DNA from: Aliirhizobium wenxiniae
GTDB taxonomy: Bacteria; Pseudomonadota; Alphaproteobacteria; Rhizobiales; Rhizobiaceae
DNA length: 64,000 bases
Assembly: GCF_014201355.1 (NCBI RefSeq)
Contig: NZ_JACHEG010000001.1
Coordinates: 1,240,001-1,304,000, forward strand
Direction: 5' to 3'
The notes beneath the pieces are model-generated. The model saw only the letters and a list, made by a program, of their open reading frames with translations, was not told where the DNA came from and searched no databases. Shown here one piece after another: positions 46,477 to 55,894 of this stretch. The position numbers and the translations under genes were made by a program. The stretch's first letter is position 1, and every line of letters begins with the position of its first letter.

Positions 46477-46860
46477 CGATCATCTCCTGCAGACGTCAGT
46501 ACACGTTCCACGCCTGTCGACAAACCGCCTTCTTCATGTCCAGACAGGTGAGAGCCTCGGCGCAGAGCGCAACCGTGTTGCTTCAGGACGGATCGGGTTG
46601 TCATAACCTGCGCCTTGTCCCTGTTCTCCCTGGCGGAGCCAGAATGCCCGGCCCATTCCGCTGAACGATACCAAATCAGGCCGCGCATATTCACCCTGGA
46701 TTACAATGACGAATGCTCATGCAATCTTTCGGCGAAGAAATCTTCGCCGAAACCTGCCAAAAGGCAAAAAATCTGCAATGCCTCAGACCTAAATTACTGT
46801 TTGGTCACTTGTTTTGGGCAGTCTTGCGCCGACCAAAGGCATCGATCTGAGAGAAGCAGG
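46477..46860. other. Intergenic region with a 26-base perfect palindrome
   Basis: No credible gene. TTTCGGCGAAGA (46727-46738) and TCTTCGCCGAAA (46741-46752) form 12-base perfect arms with AA between them. It may be an operator or an RNA hairpin upstream of the zinc-ribbon gene. A smaller GCC-AAAA-GGC follows within ten bases. Confidence 0.45.
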
Positions 46861-47097
46861 ATGGCACAGTACAAATATTCTGACCGCCTCGTTCAGGCCA
46901 ATTCTTGGGCCTTCGACCAAGACTACAAGCCAGGACAGCCCGTCACCAATGCCGGCATCTATCGCTGTCGGGCCTGTGGTGATGAGATTGTCGTCGACAA
47001 GGGGACCGCAATCCCGAAAAGCCATCACGAGCATTCGCTTCTGGGGCCGGTCGTCTGGCAGTTACTTGTCTTCGCCCAGAAACATCCGGGGCGATGA
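46861..47097 (+). CDS. Small zinc-ribbon-like protein (78 aa)
   Basis: The product begins MAQYKYSDRLVQANSWAFD. It carries GIYRCRACGDEIVVDKGTAIP with a CxxC pair and then KSHHEHS, a Cys2-His-type zinc site. Similar short rhizobial proteins with YRCxxCG and a His cluster are common and uncharacterised. The gene is followed by a terminator at 47126. The ribosome site (GAGAGAAG) is moderate; the longer upstream frame runs through the palindrome and is rejected. Confidence 0.72.
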   Translation: MAQYKYSDRLVQANSWAFDQDYKPGQPVTNAGIYRCRACGDEIVVDKGTAIPKSHHEHSLLGPVVWQLLVFAQKHPGR

Positions 47098-47125
47098 AGT
47101 CCATTAGCTTCGCCATAACACGTCA

Positions 47126-47147
47126 AAGCCGCCCATAAGGGCGGCTT
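47126..47147. terminator. Terminator-like hairpin
   Basis: Stem AAGCCGCC / GGCGGCTT with a CATAA-type loop between the convergent zinc-ribbon and DUF1328 genes; followed by CATCGTTTT on the plus strand. Confidence 0.65.
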
Positions 47148-47171
47148 CATCGTTTTAAGACATCAAAACGA

Positions 47172-47345
47172 TCACATGATCGCACTGCCCGCCATCAGCG
47201 CGAGCACGAGGAAGATCAGGAAGATAACCAGGAACAGGAAGAACAGGATCTTGGCGATGCCTGCCGTCGCGGCGGAAACTCCCGAGAAGCCGAGGAAACC
47301 CGAAATCAGGGAAATGACGAGGAAAATGAGAGCCCATTTCAGCAT
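47172..47345 (-). CDS. DUF1328 (YtjA-type) small membrane protein (57 aa)
   Basis: ATG 47345 to TGA 47172 on the minus strand encodes 57 residues. It starts [20 protein letters not shown], then [16 protein letters not shown], then a second helix rich in Leu/Ile/Phe and ALMAG. This matches DUF1328/YtjA almost word for word. Two membrane helices, inner membrane; expression of relatives is stress-linked but function is unknown. AAGGA lies nine bases before the start. Confidence 0.9.
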   Translation of the reverse strand: MLKWALIFLVISLISGFLGFSGVSAATAGIAKILFFLFLVIFLIFLVLALMAGSAIM

Positions 47346-47418
47346 GGATTTGTGTCCTTGATTGCGATGGCCGGATAACGTTTGGTCAATGTTCCCGGTT
47401 CCAGGCTTTGGAACAAAA

Positions 47419-48459
47419 TCAGCTGAATACGTGTGCCATGCCGGAGACGCTCAGATTGACCTCCTGCCCGGCGAACACATCAGTCGAACTGGAGATCTCG
47501 AGATTGAGGAAGACAGTCTCGTCATCATGCAGGACGATGCGCACGTCGCAGGTGGAACCGCGGAAACTGGTTTCCACCACACGCCCGCGAATTCCTTCTT
47601 CACTGTCCGGTCCAGCGACGATTATCTGCTCCGGCCGCACCATGATCGTCCCGCGCGACGCGGACGTCCCGAAAGCAGAAAGCGGCAATCGTCCCAGCAC
47701 GCACTCGGCATGCCCGTCATGCAATGCCGCCGGCAGGATGATCGCCTCACCGAGAAACGCAGCGGTAGCCGGATCTGCGGGGCGCGAATAGACGTCACGC
47801 GGTCGGCCGGATTGCACAAGGCGCCCTCCCCGCATCACCGCCAGCTGATCGGCGAATGTCAGCGCTTCGGCCTGATCGTGGGTAACGAGCAGGGTCGCGA
47901 TCCCTTCCTCCTTCAGCACGTCGCCGATCGCCTTGCGCGTCGCGGCTCTGAGGCCTGTATCGAGCGCCGAAAAGGGTTCATCTAGCAGCATCAGCCGCGG
48001 CTTGCGGGCAAGCGCGCGCGCCAGCGCCACGCGCTGCTGCTGCCCGCCGGAAAGCTCGTCCGGACGGCGCGCAAGCATCGAGCTTTCAAGCCCGACCATC
48101 TCCATAAGTTCCGAGGCCCTTCGCTGTTTCACCGGCTGGTCTTCCGTCATGCCAAACACGATATTGCCGGCAACGGTCAGATGCGGAAACAGGCATCCGT
48201 CCTGTGCGACGATGCCGATATTGCGCTTATGCGCCGGCATTGCATTCGCACCATCGGCCAGAGTGTCGCCACCGATAACGATACGCCCTGCATCCGCCAC
48301 CTCGAAACCGGCAATCAGGCGCAACAGCGTGGTCTTGCCGCAACCGGAAGGCCCGACGACGACAGTGCGGCTACCGCGCTCGACGGCAAGATCGATCCCG
48401 TCGAGAGCCACCACTGGCCCGAAATTCTTGCGGAGTCCCTGGATGTCTACAAAACTCAT
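47419..48459 (-). CDS. fbpC: Iron(III) ABC transporter ATP-binding protein
   Basis: A 346-residue ABC ATPase: Walker [10 protein letters not shown] (about 37-45), signature [15 protein letters not shown], Walker [13 protein letters not shown], switch His in [10 protein letters not shown], and a C-terminal TOBE-like domain. Its ATG overlaps the permease stop (ATGA). With fbpA and fbpB it energises ferric iron uptake. Confidence 0.92.
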   Translation of the reverse strand: MSFVDIQGLRKNFGPVVALDGIDLAVERGSRTVVVGPSGCGKTTLLRLIAGFEVADAGRIVIGGDTLADGANAMPAHKRNIGIVAQDGCLFPHLTVAGNIVFGMTEDQPVKQRRASELMEMVGLESSMLARRPDELSGGQQQRVALARALARKPRLMLLDEPFSALDTGLRAATRKAIGDVLKEEGIATLLVTHDQAEALTFADQLAVMRGGRLVQSGRPRDVYSRPADPATAAFLGEAIILPAALHDGHAECVLGRLPLSAFGTSASRGTIMVRPEQIIVAGPDSEEGIRGRVVETSFRGSTCDVRIVLHDDETVFLNLEISSSTDVFAGQEVNLSVSGMAHVFS

Positions 48460-50024
48460 CGGCCGGCGATCTTTTTCGATTGATGGTGGAGAAGTGCCGT
48501 CATCGGCAGCGAGAACAGGATCATCAGCAGCGCATAAGGTGCGGCACCGGCATAATCGATCTCGCTGGTCAGTGCCCAGAAGGCCATGGCAAGCGTGCGC
48601 GTACCGTTTGGCGCCAGCATCTGCGTGGCAGTCAATTCGTTCATGATGCCGAGTGACGAGAGCGCCACCGCTGCTGCTGCCCCCGGCGCCGCCAGCCTGA
48701 CGGTGGTCGACCAGAGCGCGTTGACCGGCGAGCGCCCGAGGCTCGCAGCCGCCTGTTCAAGCTCCGCCGGCACCTGTGCGATGCTGGCGCGAAGGCTGAC
48801 AAGCGCCCGCGGCAGGAACATGATGACATAGGCGAGCACGATGGTTGCAACAGTCTGATAGAGTGGCAGGGCGACCCTGACCGTGATCGTCACCAGCGCC
48901 AGCGCCACGACCACGCCTGGCATCGAGCTGGCGAGATAATAGCACCCCTCGATGATCCGGCTTCCACGGCTTGGACGGCGAACGGAAAGCCAGGCGACGG
49001 GTAGGGCCGCAAGCGTCGTTGCAATCCCACCGACCACGCAGATCACGAGCGTCTGGGCAAGTGCCAGGCCGATTTCGTTCATCCGCCAGATTTCCGCACC
49101 GCCGGCGATCAGCCAATGCGAGAGGGTAACGGCCGGGATCCCCAGCGCAAAAGCGACCGCTGCAATTGGCAACAGCACGCAGACATAACGCCAGCGGCCG
49201 AGAGCAACTTTCCTCGCCTTCCTCGCCACGCCGGAGCCGATGCGGGCATAACGCCGACGGCCTCTCAAGCCCGCATCGAAACCGAGCAGGACGAGGCAAC
49301 ACAAAACCAGCACCAGCGCCAACATGTTTGCCGCGACGCCGTTATAGGTCGACTGGAACTGGTCGACGATCGCGGTTGTAAACGTGTCGAAGCGGATCAT
49401 CGCATAGAGGCCGTATTCGGCAAGAAGATGCAGCCCGACCAGCAATCCGCCGCCGAGAATGGACAGCCTCAATTGCGGCAGCACCACACGCCGGAAGACG
49501 GCCGCATCGGAAAGGCCGAGCGAAGCGGCCTGGTCTTCAAGCGCCGGATCGAGCAGCCTGAGCGCCGCCGAAATCGGCAGATAGAGAAACGGAAAATAGG
49601 CCGTGACGGAAATCGCGATACCGGCCGGCAAGCCATGGAAACCCGGCCACATGCCGATCCAGGCATAGGAATGCACAAAGGCCGGAATGGCGAGCGGCGC
49701 GACGCAGAGCGCCGACCATGTGCGCGCAAAAGGCAGGTCGCTGCGCTCGGTCAGCCAGGCAAGCGAAGTGGCGAGCAGGGTTGCAAGCGGCACGGTAAAC
49801 AGCACCAGCAGCAGCGTATTGGTCATCAGCTCGCCGACACGCGGTCGAAAGATCATCTGCGACGCGGCTTCCCAGCCGGTGACGGCGGTTGCCCAGAAAA
49901 CGAAGCCTAGCGGCAGAAGCGCCAGAAACGCGATGATGACGGCAAGAACGAACGTCCCGCGCATTCCCGGCCGGGGATGGGGAAGCGGCATAGAAAGCGG
50001 CTTGCTGTCAGCGAAAGACGTCAT
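48456..50024 (-). CDS. fbpB: Iron(III) ABC transporter permease
   Basis: A 522-residue permease that fuses two membrane halves (about 12 helices), each with an EAA-like loop ([23 protein letters not shown] and [20 protein letters not shown]). This architecture is typical of FbpB/SfuB iron transporters. AGGT-type ribosome site before ATG 50024. A 30-base perfect palindrome separates it from fbpA. Confidence 0.92.
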   Translation of the reverse strand: MTSFADSKPLSMPLPHPRPGMRGTFVLAVIIAFLALLPLGFVFWATAVTGWEAASQMIFRPRVGELMTNTLLLVLFTVPLATLLATSLAWLTERSDLPFARTWSALCVAPLAIPAFVHSYAWIGMWPGFHGLPAGIAISVTAYFPFLYLPISAALRLLDPALEDQAASLGLSDAAVFRRVVLPQLRLSILGGGLLVGLHLLAEYGLYAMIRFDTFTTAIVDQFQSTYNGVAANMLALVLVLCCLVLLGFDAGLRGRRRYARIGSGVARKARKVALGRWRYVCVLLPIAAVAFALGIPAVTLSHWLIAGGAEIWRMNEIGLALAQTLVICVVGGIATTLAALPVAWLSVRRPSRGSRIIEGCYYLASSMPGVVVALALVTITVRVALPLYQTVATIVLAYVIMFLPRALVSLRASIAQVPAELEQAAASLGRSPVNALWSTTVRLAAPGAAAAVALSSLGIMNELTATQMLAPNGTRTLAMAFWALTSEIDYAGAAPYALLMILFSLPMTALLHHQSKKIAGR

Positions 50025-50042
50025 GGATTACCTGAATATGAC

Positions 50043-50072
50043 GAGAGGTCGCAGATGCATCTGCGACCTCTC
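50043..50072. repeat. Perfect 30-base palindrome between fbpA and fbpB
   Basis: Arms of 15 bases (GAGAGGTCGCAGATG and its exact complement) with no spacer. In the fbpABC mRNA it forms a long hairpin without a T run, suited to stabilise the fbpA message or reduce read-through so that the binding protein is made in excess. Confidence 0.8.
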
Positions 50073-50112
50073 CCTTTAACTGGAATTATATGCTCAGGAA
50101 AGGCACCCGCTC

Positions 50113-51138
50113 TCAGAGAATACCGGCGGCCGTCAGCATGTCGGTGACCTTGGCATTGTTCAGCTCGGTCGGTTCGACCTTCGGCGCCTGCAGGTCTGCA
50201 AGCGGCACCAGCGCCTTGTTGGAGGCTTCGTCCTTGCCGACAGCATATTCAAACGAGGTGCCGTCACGCAGAATCTTCTGGCCGCCCTTTCCGGCAACCC
50301 ACTTGAGGAAAGCCTGCGCCTGCTGCTTATGCTTGGAGGAGGCAAGAATACCGCCACCGGAAATCGAGACGAAAGCGCCCGGATCCTGGTTCTTGAAATA
50401 GTGCAGCGAGACGTTCTTGCTGTTTTCGCCGGTCTTCGCCTGATCACCGAAATAATAATAGTGATAGATCACCGCGCCATCGATCTGGCCGGCATTGACT
50501 GCCTTCATCGCAGTCGAGTTGCCGCGGATCGCAGTGAAGTTTTCCTTCATACCCTTCAGCCATGCCGCGGTCGCTTCTTCGCCCTTTAACTGCAGCAGGG
50601 CGCCGACGATCGCCTGGAAATCGGCACCTGACGGCGATGCGGCCCAACGACCCTTCCATTCCGGCTTGGCCAGATCCAGCAGGGATTTCGGCAGCTTGTC
50701 TTCCGTCAGCTTCGTCTTGTCATAGGCAAAGACAGTGGAACGAGCGGCAATGCCCGTCCAATGGCCGTTCGCCGGGCGGAACTGTTCCGGCACCTGATCG
50801 AGCGTGGCCTTGTCGATCGGCTCGAACAGGCCCTTGCCATCCACCAGTGCCATCGCCGGCGAGTTCTCGGTGAGGAACACGTCTGCCGGGGAATTTGCCC
50901 CCTCCTGCACGATCTGGTTGGCGAATTCCATGTCGCCACCGTTACGCACGGTCACGACGATACCGGTCTCCTCGGTAAAGGCGTCCACCCACTCCTTGGT
51001 CAGCCCTTCGTGCTGGGCGTTATAAATGGTGAGGCTGTCAGCCACCTGGGCCGAGGCCGGCGACGAAAAAGACAGGACGGAAATAGCAAAAACGGAAAAA
51101 GCGGGCGCGACGCCTGCCAGGAAAGAAAAAGTTTTCAA
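50113..51138 (-). CDS. fbpA: Iron(III) ABC transporter substrate-binding protein
   Basis: A 341-residue periplasmic binding protein. Signal peptide about 1-30 (ending SPASAQ). Fold signature SLTIYNAQHEGLTKEWVDAF and the tyrosine-rich iron site IYHYYYFGDQ. The start is TTG at 51138 with GGAGG five bases upstream. First gene of fbpABC. Confidence 0.93.
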   Translation of the reverse strand: MKTFSFLAGVAPAFSVFAISVLSFSSPASAQVADSLTIYNAQHEGLTKEWVDAFTEETGIVVTVRNGGDMEFANQIVQEGANSPADVFLTENSPAMALVDGKGLFEPIDKATLDQVPEQFRPANGHWTGIAARSTVFAYDKTKLTEDKLPKSLLDLAKPEWKGRWAASPSGADFQAIVGALLQLKGEEATAAWLKGMKENFTAIRGNSTAMKAVNAGQIDGAVIYHYYYFGDQAKTGENSKNVSLHYFKNQDPGAFVSISGGGILASSKHKQQAQAFLKWVAGKGGQKILRDGTSFEYAVGKDEASNKALVPLADLQAPKVEPTELNNAKVTDMLTAAGIL

Positions 51139-51522
51139 GATCGCCTCCGTGGAAAACTCACGGCGTCCTCATAGCCAAACAGGACAAGGGTGGTCAAGTT
51201 TAATCCGGAGAAAAAGACACAAGAAATTCAAAATAACAATTCAAAAACAATAAGTTAAGTATCCGGTTGAAATATTTCAATCGGCTAAAAATGTCTATTT
51301 GGAATGTCGCTCGATTGGTGAAAAAACAAACTGGCTTGTGGCTGTGCGTCCTTGGTCTGGTCGATACCGGACCCGACTGAACCTTGATCCTGACAGACAC
51401 CTGAACGCCGCCCTCCCCAATCTCGCCTTCACACCCTCTCTTCCTTCCACAGCACCATATGCCTGTTCCCGAGCGAATCAGTTACAGCTAACGAACACAT
51501 CGGGAACAACTTGCGGAATTTG
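51139..51522. promoter_or_regulatory. fbpA promoter region and AT-rich spacer
   Basis: Minus-strand promoter TTGACC / CTATGA (51197-51192 and 51174-51169) with a 17-base spacer. The stretch 51200-51320 is unusually AT-rich for this genome and contains a perfect palindrome TTGAAATATTTCAA (51267-51280), a candidate iron-responsive site. No gene is seen in the remaining part, which leads into the helicase. Confidence 0.55.
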
Positions 51523-53592
51523 ATGTCGGTCGCCTATCTGGAAAAACTCAATGACGCCCAGCGCCGTGCTGTCGAGCATGGTTCGGACGTCCCGAATGGC
51601 GGCCCCGCCGGGCCGCTTCTGGTGATCGCCGGCGCTGGCTCGGGCAAGACCAACACGCTCGCCCATCGCGTTGCCCACCTGATCGTCTCGGGCGCCGATC
51701 CGCGCCGCATCCTGCTGATGACCTTTTCCCGTCGCGCGGCCTCCGAAATGGGTCGCCGGGTCGAGCGCATTTGCAAGCAGGTGATGGGCGCGAATGCCGG
51801 CATCATGACCGACGCGCTGGCCTGGGCGGGCACGTTCCACGGCATCGGCTCGCGGCTCTTGCGTATTTACGCTTACCAGATCGGCCTCGACCCCGACTTC
51901 ACTATTCACGACCGGGAAGATTCCGCCGACCTGATGAACCTCATGCGGCACGAACTTGGCTTTTCGAAAATGGAAAGCCGGTTCCCGACCAAGGGCACCT
52001 GCCTTGCCATCTATTCCCGTGCGGTCAATTCCGAAACGCCGCTGGATGAGGTTCTGAAAACCTGGTTCCCATGGTGCCAGGCCTGGGAAAAACAGCTGCG
52101 CGAACTCTTCGCATCCTATGTGGAAGCCAAGCAGACCCAGAACGTTCTCGATTACGACGACCTGCTGCTCTACTGGGCGCAGATGATGAGCGAGCCTTCC
52201 ATCGCCGAGGATGTCGGCGCCCGCTTCGATCACGTCATGGTCGACGAATATCAGGATACCAACCGGCTGCAATCCTCGATCCTGCTGGGCCTGAAACCCA
52301 GCGGTCGCGGGCTTACCGTCGTCGGTGATGATGCGCAGTCCATCTATTCCTTCCGCGCCGCGACGATCCGCAACATTCTCGACTTCCCCAATACATTCGA
52401 TCCGCCGGCCAGTATCGTCACACTGGATCGCAATTATCGGTCGACGAACACGATCCTTGCTGCGGCAAACGGCGTGATCGAGCTTGCCCGCGAGCGCTTC
52501 ACCAAGAACCTTTGGACCGACCGCCAATCGGAAGAGCGCCCTCGACTCGTTGCCGTCAAGGACGAGACGGAGCAGGCCAATTACATCGTCGAAAAGGTGC
52601 TGGAAAATCGCGAGACCGGCATGACGCTGAAACAGCAGGCCGTACTGTTTCGCGCCTCGCACCATTCCGGTCCACTGGAAGTGGAACTCACCCGCCGCAA
52701 CATCCCCTTCGTCAAGTTCGGCGGTTTGAAATTCCTGGACAGCGCCCATGTCAAGGACATGCTGGCGGCGCTGCGTTTCGCCCAAAACCCCCGCGACCGC
52801 GTTGCCGGCTTCCGGCTGATGCAGCTTATCCCCGGCATAGGCCCGCAGACCGCCGGCAAAATCCTCGATGCGATCGCGACCGATCCGGAGCCGCTCGCAG
52901 CCCTTCAGGAAATCCCAGCCCCGCCCCGTTCCGGAGCAGATTGGCCTGCCTTCATCGAAATGCTGACCGCTATCCGCAAGAACGAGGGCTGGCCGGCAGA
53001 AATCGGCACGGCACGGGAATGGTACCAGCCGCATCTCGAACGCGTCCACGAGGACGCAGAAACCCGCAAGGCAGACCTTCTGCAACTCGAACAGATCGCC
53101 TCGGGTTATGCCTCGCGCGAACGCTTCCTCACCGAACTGACGCTCGACCCGCCGGATGCGACCAGCGATCAGGCCGGTGTACCGCTGCTTGATGAGGATT
53201 ACATGATCCTCTCGACCATTCACTCGGCCAAAGGACAGGAATGGCGCTCGGTCTTCCTGCTGAATTGCGTCGACGGCTGCATCCCATCCGATCTCGGCGT
53301 CGGATCGACAGCCGAGATCGAGGAGGAACGCCGCCTGCTCTACGTGGCGATGACCCGCGCCAAGGATCATCTGCACGTCATCACGCCGCAGCGTTTCTTC
53401 GTTCATGGCCAGCATTCGCAGGGTGACCGGCATGTATACGCCGCCCGTACCCGCTTCATTCCGGCAACGCTTCTGCAGTTCTTCGAAACCTCCGCCTGGC
53501 CGGTGGTCGCTCCCATGTCCGATGCCGAAAGGCAGCATCGTCAGCAGGTGCGAATAGACGTCACAGCCCGCATGCGCGGCATGTGGCGTTAG
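51523..53592 (+). CDS. UvrD/PcrA-like ATP-dependent helicase
   Basis: A 689-residue superfamily 1A helicase. Walker A IAGAGSGKTNT (about 33-43), MTFSRRAASEM, motif II VDEYQDTN, GDDAQSIYSFRAA, RNYRSTN, the KFGGLKFLDSAHVKD motif IVa, TIHSAKGQEW and VAMTRAKDHL. It unwinds DNA 3' to 5' in repair or recombination. Distinct from the main UvrD by its short 2B/C-terminal parts. ATG 51523 is chosen over a TTG at 51511. Its stop overlaps the convergent DUF308 gene by four bases. Confidence 0.93.
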   Translation: MSVAYLEKLNDAQRRAVEHGSDVPNGGPAGPLLVIAGAGSGKTNTLAHRVAHLIVSGADPRRILLMTFSRRAASEMGRRVERICKQVMGANAGIMTDALAWAGTFHGIGSRLLRIYAYQIGLDPDFTIHDREDSADLMNLMRHELGFSKMESRFPTKGTCLAIYSRAVNSETPLDEVLKTWFPWCQAWEKQLRELFASYVEAKQTQNVLDYDDLLLYWAQMMSEPSIAEDVGARFDHVMVDEYQDTNRLQSSILLGLKPSGRGLTVVGDDAQSIYSFRAATIRNILDFPNTFDPPASIVTLDRNYRSTNTILAAANGVIELARERFTKNLWTDRQSEERPRLVAVKDETEQANYIVEKVLENRETGMTLKQQAVLFRASHHSGPLEVELTRRNIPFVKFGGLKFLDSAHVKDMLAALRFAQNPRDRVAGFRLMQLIPGIGPQTAGKILDAIATDPEPLAALQEIPAPPRSGADWPAFIEMLTAIRKNEGWPAEIGTAREWYQPHLERVHEDAETRKADLLQLEQIASGYASRERFLTELTLDPPDATSDQAGVPLLDEDYMILSTIHSAKGQEWRSVFLLNCVDGCIPSDLGVGSTAEIEEERRLLYVAMTRAKDHLHVITPQRFFVHGQHSQGDRHVYAARTRFIPATLLQFFETSAWPVVAPMSDAERQHRQQVRIDVTARMRGMWR

Positions 53593-54146
53593 GCCTTTGC
53601 CTGTCTCCAGGCTGCCGCGGTAAGCCACAGGCCGGACAGCAGGAAATAGAAGGCGCCGAAGCCGACATAAGGCACGATATCGAGAATGGTCGGCACGACA
53701 TCGGCCACTGAACGGCTGATCATGAAACCGCCTGCGAGCGTGGATTGTGCGCCGCTGAGGATCATCACCCATTGGGCCCCGGCAATCCGCCAGCGCCGCA
53801 CACCGGTATAAAGCTGCAGCAGCCCGGACAGGATTGCCCAGAGGCCGAAGACTGCAAGTACGGCATAACTGCTCGTCATCACCGCGAAGATCACCACCAT
53901 CGTCATGATGCTGCTGGCAACGACATTCAGCATTTGCGAGCGGTTGGCCGCAAGCCCGCCATTGGCGCGAGCATCGGCAAGATTGGCGATCGCATCCCAG
54001 GCCGGGTAAATCACCAATAGCAGCGACGCCACCGCGGTCTGGCCGTGAGCAAGAAACGCAGCGCCAATCCAGGCGATCGAGAAGAGCGCACGCACGAAAT
54101 AATAGGACCGCAGCCAGCTCGACTGCACGGGGGATTGAACAGACAT
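53589..54146 (-). CDS. DUF308-type membrane protein
   Basis: A 185-residue protein with about six membrane helices in three HdeD-like pairs (LFSIAWIGAAFLAHG, MTMVVIFAVMTSSYAVLAVFGLWAI, YVGFGAFYFLLSGLWL). GAGGAAC precedes ATG 54146. Divergent from a tetR gene with a palindromic operator between them, so it is probably induced by a compound sensed by that TetR. Function unknown. Confidence 0.8.
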   Translation of the reverse strand: MSVQSPVQSSWLRSYYFVRALFSIAWIGAAFLAHGQTAVASLLLVIYPAWDAIANLADARANGGLAANRSQMLNVVASSIMTMVVIFAVMTSSYAVLAVFGLWAILSGLLQLYTGVRRWRIAGAQWVMILSGAQSTLAGGFMISRSVADVVPTILDIVPYVGFGAFYFLLSGLWLTAAAWRQAKA

Positions 54147-54167
54147 GATAAGTTCCTCATTTATAGT

Positions 54168-54185
54168 CTACCTACTAATAGGTAG
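54168..54185. promoter_or_regulatory. Candidate TetR operator
   Basis: Perfect inverted repeat CTACCTA-CTAA-TAGGTAG, 18 bases, in front of the DUF308 gene. A further half site GGTAGG lies in the tetR ribosome-binding region (about 54272), consistent with autoregulation. Confidence 0.7.
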
Positions 54186-54284
54186 AACATTGGATATGAG
54201 TCAATCCGAACCCGGCCTCACAACTTTGCGAGCATGGCAGATCGCAAATATTGACTGCCTTCCGACTGGGAGGTAGGCAGCGAT

Positions 54285-54857
54285 ATGGAACAGACGACCT
54301 CGGAAAAAATTCTCGACGCAGCCCAGGTGCTGATCGTGGCAGGCGGCTATAACGGCTTCAGCTATGCCGATATCTCAACCGCCGTCGGCATCCGCAAGGC
54401 GAGCATTCATCACCATTTTCCGACCAAGGCGCATCTCGCGTCCGTCCTGCTGCAACGATATGCAAAACAGGCGGAAGATGGCCTGGCCGCGGTCTCCGCC
54501 AATCTCCCAAACCCGGCCGACCAGTTACAGGCCTATTTCCAACACTGGCAATCCTGCATCGTCGAAGCTTCGGAGCCTTTCTGCGTCTGCGCGATGCTGG
54601 CAAGCGAAATGGAGCTTTTGCCGGAAGAGGTCGCCTTACATGTCAGACGGCATTTCGAAAATCTGGGCCATTGGCTGACCTCCGTCCTGAAGGCCGGCAC
54701 TGAACAGGGCCGGTTCAGATTGACCGGAACGCCGGAGGAAGAAGCGCAGATACTCATGGCCTGCGTCCATGGCGCGATGCTTTCAGCACGCGCGCTCGGC
54801 AGACCTGAGATATTTGCGGCCATCATCGCTTCGCAGCTGCGAGGGCTTTCGGCGTAG
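54285..54857 (+). CDS. TetR family transcriptional regulator
   Basis: A 190-residue regulator. N-terminal HTH GFSYADISTAVGIRKASIHHHFPTK (about 24-48) and a C-terminal all-helical ligand domain. Two cysteines in CVCAMLASEMEL could be redox or metal sensors, which is speculative. Most likely represses the divergent DUF308 gene and itself. Confidence 0.92.
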   Translation: MEQTTSEKILDAAQVLIVAGGYNGFSYADISTAVGIRKASIHHHFPTKAHLASVLLQRYAKQAEDGLAAVSANLPNPADQLQAYFQHWQSCIVEASEPFCVCAMLASEMELLPEEVALHVRRHFENLGHWLTSVLKAGTEQGRFRLTGTPEEEAQILMACVHGAMLSARALGRPEIFAAIIASQLRGLSA

Positions 54858-54968
54858 AGGGCCTACCCTCAAACGATGACGTCCTCTGTGGCGAAAAGGC
54901 CATTTCCATTAGCCACTGAAACCCTATAGGGCATTGCCGGAACTAGCATGCCGCAGGAGGAAATACGG

Positions 54969-55850
54969 GTGGAGAATACACAATCAATCGCAAAGGCAGC
55001 CGGATGGATGATGGCATCAATTGCCCTCTTCCTGCTCATGGCGGTTTCCGGGCGAGAGGTCACACGCGAGATCGACGTTTTCCAGGCTATGGAGATGCGT
55101 TCGGTTATCGCCTTCGTCATGCTTCTCCCGTTCGTGTATCGTGAGGGTGGCTTCAAGGCCATGCGCACGGGCATCCTGCCGGCTCATATCGCCCGGAACA
55201 TCGCCCATTATGTCGGCCAGTTCACCTGGCTGATGGGCATCACCATGATACCGTTGGCCCAGGTCATCGCCATCGAGTTCACCGCGCCGATCTGGGCCGC
55301 TCTCATGGCGGCAACCTTCCTTGGCGAACGTCTGACCTGGCGCAAATGCGTGGCGATCGGCTTTGGCCTTGTCGGTGTGCTGTTGATCATCAAGCCGGGT
55401 GCCGTACCTCTTGATCCCGGTCACATGGTCGTGCTTGGCGCAGCCTTCTTCTTCGCCGTGTCCTTCATTGCGACGAAATTCCTGACCCGCACGGACAGCG
55501 CCACGAAGATCATCTTCTGGATGCTGATCATCCAGTCGATCATCGGCCTCATTCCGGCGCTGCGCGTCTGGACCTGGCCGTCAGCCGGCGTCTGGCCGTG
55601 GATTTTCGTCATCGCATTCACAGGCACGTTCGCGCATTTCTGCATCGCCAAGGCGCTGTCTTATGCCGATGCGACGGTGGCAATGCCGATGGATTATCTG
55701 CGCGTGCCGCTTTCTGCCGTGATCGGCTATTTCATGTATTCCGAAGGTGTGGATACGCTGATGGCGGTCGGCGCGGCACTGATCGTGGCCGGCAACCTCT
55801 TCAACCTGCGCAGACCGAATGCAAGCCGCATCCCGCAGACACCAAATTGA
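54969..55850 (+). CDS. EamA/DMT family transporter
   Basis: About 293 residues from GTG 54969, which has AGGAGG eight bases upstream; ATG 54948 is an alternative seven codons earlier. Ten membrane helices in two EamA repeats (VIAIEFTAPIWAALMAATFLGE and AMPMDYLRVPLSAVIGYFMYSEG). DMT proteins move amino acids or metabolites, usually outward; the substrate is unknown. Monocistronic. Confidence 0.88.
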   Translation: MENTQSIAKAAGWMMASIALFLLMAVSGREVTREIDVFQAMEMRSVIAFVMLLPFVYREGGFKAMRTGILPAHIARNIAHYVGQFTWLMGITMIPLAQVIAIEFTAPIWAALMAATFLGERLTWRKCVAIGFGLVGVLLIIKPGAVPLDPGHMVVLGAAFFFAVSFIATKFLTRTDSATKIIFWMLIIQSIIGLIPALRVWTWPSAGVWPWIFVIAFTGTFAHFCIAKALSYADATVAMPMDYLRVPLSAVIGYFMYSEGVDTLMAVGAALIVAGNLFNLRRPNASRIPQTPN

Positions 55851-55894
55851 TCGCATGAATGGGCGCAGTCTCGTCGACGGCGCCCGATTTACGG

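Noticed and set aside
51478..53772. Long minus-strand open frame antisense to the helicase gene
   Set aside because: The plus-strand frame has all SF1 helicase motifs in order; the antisense frame shows none and starts without a ribosome site.
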